From: Caproicibacter sp002399225
GTDB lineage: Bacteria; Bacillota; Clostridia; Oscillospirales; Acutalibacteraceae
Direction: 5' to 3'
Length of the DNA: 15,754 nucleotides
Assembly (NCBI GenBank): GCA_036756705.1
Contig: DAIOKN010000038.1
Span: 1-15,754 of the forward strand
The notes under the pieces were generated by a model that was not told the DNA's origin, ran no database searches, and saw only the letters and a program-made list of their open reading frames with translations. Both the position numbers and the translations under genes were made by a program. Positions 13,542 through 15,754 of the stretch are shown piece by piece (positions within the stretch are counted from its first letter, which is position 1; each line of letters opens with the position of its first letter).

Positions 13542-13581
13542 GCGAGGACGCCCGGGGCAAATTTGCCCCGGGCGTCCTCGC
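13542..13581. repeat. Perfect 40-bp GC-rich palindrome
   Basis: Bases 13542-13561 are the exact reverse complement of 13562-13581, with an AAATTT centre and no spacer. It lies between the convergent flavodiiron and ABC permease genes. On the plus strand TTTT follows, so it could act as a second terminator for the operon. On the minus strand GATTTT follows, so it may also end the permease transcript. A mobile palindromic repeat is another possibility. Confidence 0.8.
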
Positions 13582-13626
13582 GTTTTGATTGTGATGCAAT
13601 TCTTATACTCAATCTGTAAATTTATA

Positions 13627-15501
13627 TTAAATCCAGCCCCATTGCTTGAACAGCTTCCCGGTGGCCGAACCGCCGGCGGAAAAAGAATAGTTCCCGCTCA
13701 TAATGTTAATTTTGCCTTGGTAACCGCCCAGCAGCACCTTTAGCTTTTCGCTTTTCGGCACCACCTTGTCACGGTAATTCAAAGCGATTTCGACCTGATC
13801 CGGCAGATCTTTTCCTTCGTTTTGATAGGGCCGGTCGATTTTCCCGTCATAGAAGTCCTGCTCCAAAGCCTTTTGAAACTGCTTTGCGGCCTTTGCGTCC
13901 GGTACGAAAGTCTTGCTGCTTGCTTTCCCTCCATACACATCGATACTCTTGATGTCTTCCGGCTCCACATAGAAAAGCAGGTCGCTTGTCTCTGCGAACT
14001 CCTTCATGCCGGTCAGTTTGTCATAGGCCGGGTTCAGCATCTTTTCCAGATTCATATTGTCGGAATAGCTTCTGTAGTCTCTCTCAAAGACGCGCCCGTT
14101 TTTCAGTTTGTAGGAAAGCTTCAGCCCGTTCCCCAAGTTTTTCTTGATGCGGTAAGGATACTGCGTGCGGTACTGGCGGATCAAATTCTGCTGAATTCCG
14201 ATCACCGTTTTGATGTTGCTTTTATCCTTAATGATGGGGGACAGAATCCACCGATGCGAAGAGCTTTGGTTGAAAATTTCCTGGCTGCCCGTACCGGTCC
14301 AGTAATTCTGCGAATTGACCGTGATGCTTTCCACCTCGTCGGCATTCGGGATGCGCGTGTCGTAGCCGAACACGCCGGTGCACAGCAACCCGTAAAAGAC
14401 AAGAAATGCAGCGGCAAAAGCCCCGTACCAGGCAAAGCTTCTTTTCAAAGTCTTAAATCCGCGTTCATAGACCGCCTCCACAATGACATGCGCCGCAACG
14501 GAACCGAACAAAACGCCGATCAAGAATCCCTTCCCCGTCCCGGCAGTCCCGCTCAAGAACAGCCCAAACCCAAGACCACCAACCGCCGTCACGAGGAAGC
14601 GGACGATCAATTTCGGCAGCGGGAAGGCAAAGTTGTTTTCCGCCGCCTCGCTTTTGCGCCTGCGGTACAGAAAGACGGACCCTGCCAGCATCAGAGCCGT
14701 CAGAACGAGCCACCAGAGCAGAAAGCGGAAAGAGTGTTGCTGTAAAACCGCAGTGAACGCGGCGGCAAACGGCGCAAACGCGGTCATGATAAACGGATGT
14801 TTCCATGCGTCCTCATAAAAGCCGGGCAGCATCATGGCGCAGATGCTGAACCCGCAGAGGATTAAAAGCGGATAGCCAATGTTGACGCCGAGGGCCGAAA
14901 GCACCGCATCCAGCGTCGTGCCGGTGCAAACCATTAGGAACACGCAGGAGGTAAACGCCGCGGTTCCCATCAGCAGAATCCAAAGCAGCATAATAAACGG
15001 CGGCCGCGTCCCATTCTGGACCGAAACGCCGTAGGCTGCACCGATGATCGACTGGAAAACGGAATCCAGCACCATAGGAACAAACAGCACGGTCAGGCCC
15101 GCGCACCAGCGTCCCAGCAGCATCGGCCCGCGCCCGACCGGCAGCGCGTGGAAAAGGTCCACACTGCGTCTTTTCTGCATATAGCCGAACAGGCCGACGC
15201 ATAAGATGGCGCAGAACAGCAGGACCAAGGCAATAGCGATCGCCGGAAGGGCACTGCCGACCAGTTCGCTGTATGCCTTCGACAGTTCTGTCGCTACCTG
15301 CCCCCGGGTCAGCGTTCCTTCCGCCACCGATTCTTCCAGAGAATCTTGCCTCCCCTGCATGGAAATCAGCAGGATCAGCGGATTGGCGAGAAACAGCAGC
15401 AGCGCCAGCAGCGCCATCATGCCGACATTTTTCTTCAGCGCCCACTGGTAAACCCGGCGGAATTGTGAAGTCCCATTAAGCGAGAATGTTGTCGATGTCA
15501 T
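13627..15501 (-). CDS. ABC-2-type transporter permease
   Basis: The 624-residue membrane protein is the permease of an ABC transporter whose ATP-binding gene lies just upstream. An N-terminal helix (about 27-48) and an extracytoplasmic loop precede a helix at about 84-108, then the YtrC-like cytosolic signature MQKRRSVDLFHALPVGR (108-124). Helices follow at about 133-158, 168-192, 202-226, 238-252, 260-278, 298-320, 327-345 and 358-378. The last 245 residues have no membrane segment and form an external domain, possibly DUF6449-like (from memory, not checked). Substrate unknown. I chose ATG 15501 because GGAGGTGG lies 9 bases upstream, inside the end of the ATPase gene; the two genes overlap by 26 bp, implying coupled translation. 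The larger frame to 15522 has no better site. Confidence 0.82.
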   Translation of the reverse strand: MTSTTFSLNGTSQFRRVYQWALKKNVGMMALLALLLFLANPLILLISMQGRQDSLEESVAEGTLTRGQVATELSKAYSELVGSALPAIAIALVLLFCAILCVGLFGYMQKRRSVDLFHALPVGRGPMLLGRWCAGLTVLFVPMVLDSVFQSIIGAAYGVSVQNGTRPPFIMLLWILLMGTAAFTSCVFLMVCTGTTLDAVLSALGVNIGYPLLILCGFSICAMMLPGFYEDAWKHPFIMTAFAPFAAAFTAVLQQHSFRFLLWWLVLTALMLAGSVFLYRRRKSEAAENNFAFPLPKLIVRFLVTAVGGLGFGLFLSGTAGTGKGFLIGVLFGSVAAHVIVEAVYERGFKTLKRSFAWYGAFAAAFLVFYGLLCTGVFGYDTRIPNADEVESITVNSQNYWTGTGSQEIFNQSSSHRWILSPIIKDKSNIKTVIGIQQNLIRQYRTQYPYRIKKNLGNGLKLSYKLKNGRVFERDYRSYSDNMNLEKMLNPAYDKLTGMKEFAETSDLLFYVEPEDIKSIDVYGGKASSKTFVPDAKAAKQFQKALEQDFYDGKIDRPYQNEGKDLPDQVEIALNYRDKVVPKSEKLKVLLGGYQGKINIMSGNYSFSAGGSATGKLFKQWGWI

Positions 15502-15754
15502 AGCCGGCCACCTCCATTTCACTGATAAATACTTCCTCCAGCGTCAGCGGAAGCGCTTCCGCAAAGAGGGGATGCATGGAATTCAGCTTTTCCATAACTT
15601 CTTTTTGGCCGCCGCGGATTACAAGGTTCAAAAGCGAACCGTGCATCTCCCACTGCAAAATTTCAAGCGGTGCAAACGCGCTTTTGTCCGGCATCGGCCG
15701 AAAGATCGCCTGCACCTTGCTCATGCCGAGCCGCAGCGCGTCGATATCTTTTTC
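15476..15754 (-). CDS. ABC transporter ATP-binding protein, C-terminal part
   Basis: Only the last 92 codons are in the window; the frame is open to the right edge, so the Walker A, signature and Walker B motifs lie outside. The visible part ends with LPLTLEEVFISEMEVAG, matching the usual 'sLEEvFl' end of ABC-2-type ATPases, and an amphipathic region of alternating strands and helices typical of the C-terminal extension. It overlaps the permease gene by 26 bp on the same strand, so they should form one transporter. The internal ATG at 15724 is not a start. Confidence 0.8.
   Translation of the reverse strand, partial: EKDIDALRLGMSKVQAIFRPMPDKSAFAPLEILQWEMHGSLLNLVIRGGQKEVMEKLNSMHPLFAEALPLTLEEVFISEMEVAGYDIDNILA

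Noticed and set aside
14529..14555. A GTAGTGKG stretch in the ABC permease resembling a Walker A loop
   Set aside because: It lacks the final Ser/Thr, lies at the end of a membrane helix, and the ATP-binding subunit is encoded separately.
1..15754. CRISPR array, phage genes, toxin-antitoxin or restriction genes
   Set aside because: No regularly spaced direct repeats and no protein motifs of these classes were found; the only mobile element is the IS3 copy.

Overview
The window looks like chromosomal DNA of an anaerobic Clostridia-type Firmicute, perhaps Oscillospiraceae/Ruminococcaceae-like. This is inferred from four things: A-rich GGAGG-type ribosome binding sites with several TTG starts; near-consensus sigma-A promoters; a YtvI-like (sporulation-type) membrane protein and a DUF6514-like protein; and a rubredoxin/flavodiiron oxygen-defence pair typical of strict anaerobes. 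The long genes are fairly GC-rich. The insertion sequence and its right flank are visibly more AT-rich.

Left part (1-4300). A leftward promoter at the very edge fires out of the window. It is followed by a leftward lipoprotein gene with a transglutaminase-like Cys-His-Asp core, then by a tRNA-Pro(UGG) gene with a consensus promoter and an intrinsic terminator. A 1336-bp IS3-family element with both transposase frames intact lies beyond the tRNA, in a stretch with no recognisable gene on either side. The start site of its first frame is buried in a perfect 15-bp hairpin. A small cupin gene with its own terminator follows.

Middle part (4360-11001). A leftward nicotinate phosphoribosyltransferase gene (NAD salvage) has 9-bp direct repeats around its -10 box. 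About 490 bp of structured but unassigned DNA follows, then a small XRE regulator with a terminator, an AI-2E/YtvI-family permease, a 43-residue Cys-containing membrane peptide with its own promoter and terminator, and a convergent P-type calcium-type ATPase gene. At least four genes here (pncB, XRE, permease, ATPase) seem to start at TTG. At the ATPase the same ribosome binding site also serves a 7-codon out-of-frame ORF.

Right part (11036-15754). A PAP2 lipid phosphatase gene diverges from the ATPase gene. Then come a DUF6514-like gene and a rubredoxin-flavodiiron operon whose consensus promoter overlaps the DUF6514-like stop codon. The operon ends in a strong terminator, followed by a perfect 40-bp palindrome. 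On the other strand, a leftward ABC-2 permease gene overlaps by 26 bp the gene of its ATP-binding partner, which runs off the right edge.

Nothing in the window is a clear new multi-gene system. The best leads are the hairpin-masked transposase start, the overlapping mini-ORF/TTG start of the ATPase, the 40-bp palindrome, the structured spacer beside pncB, and the small Cys-pair membrane peptide.
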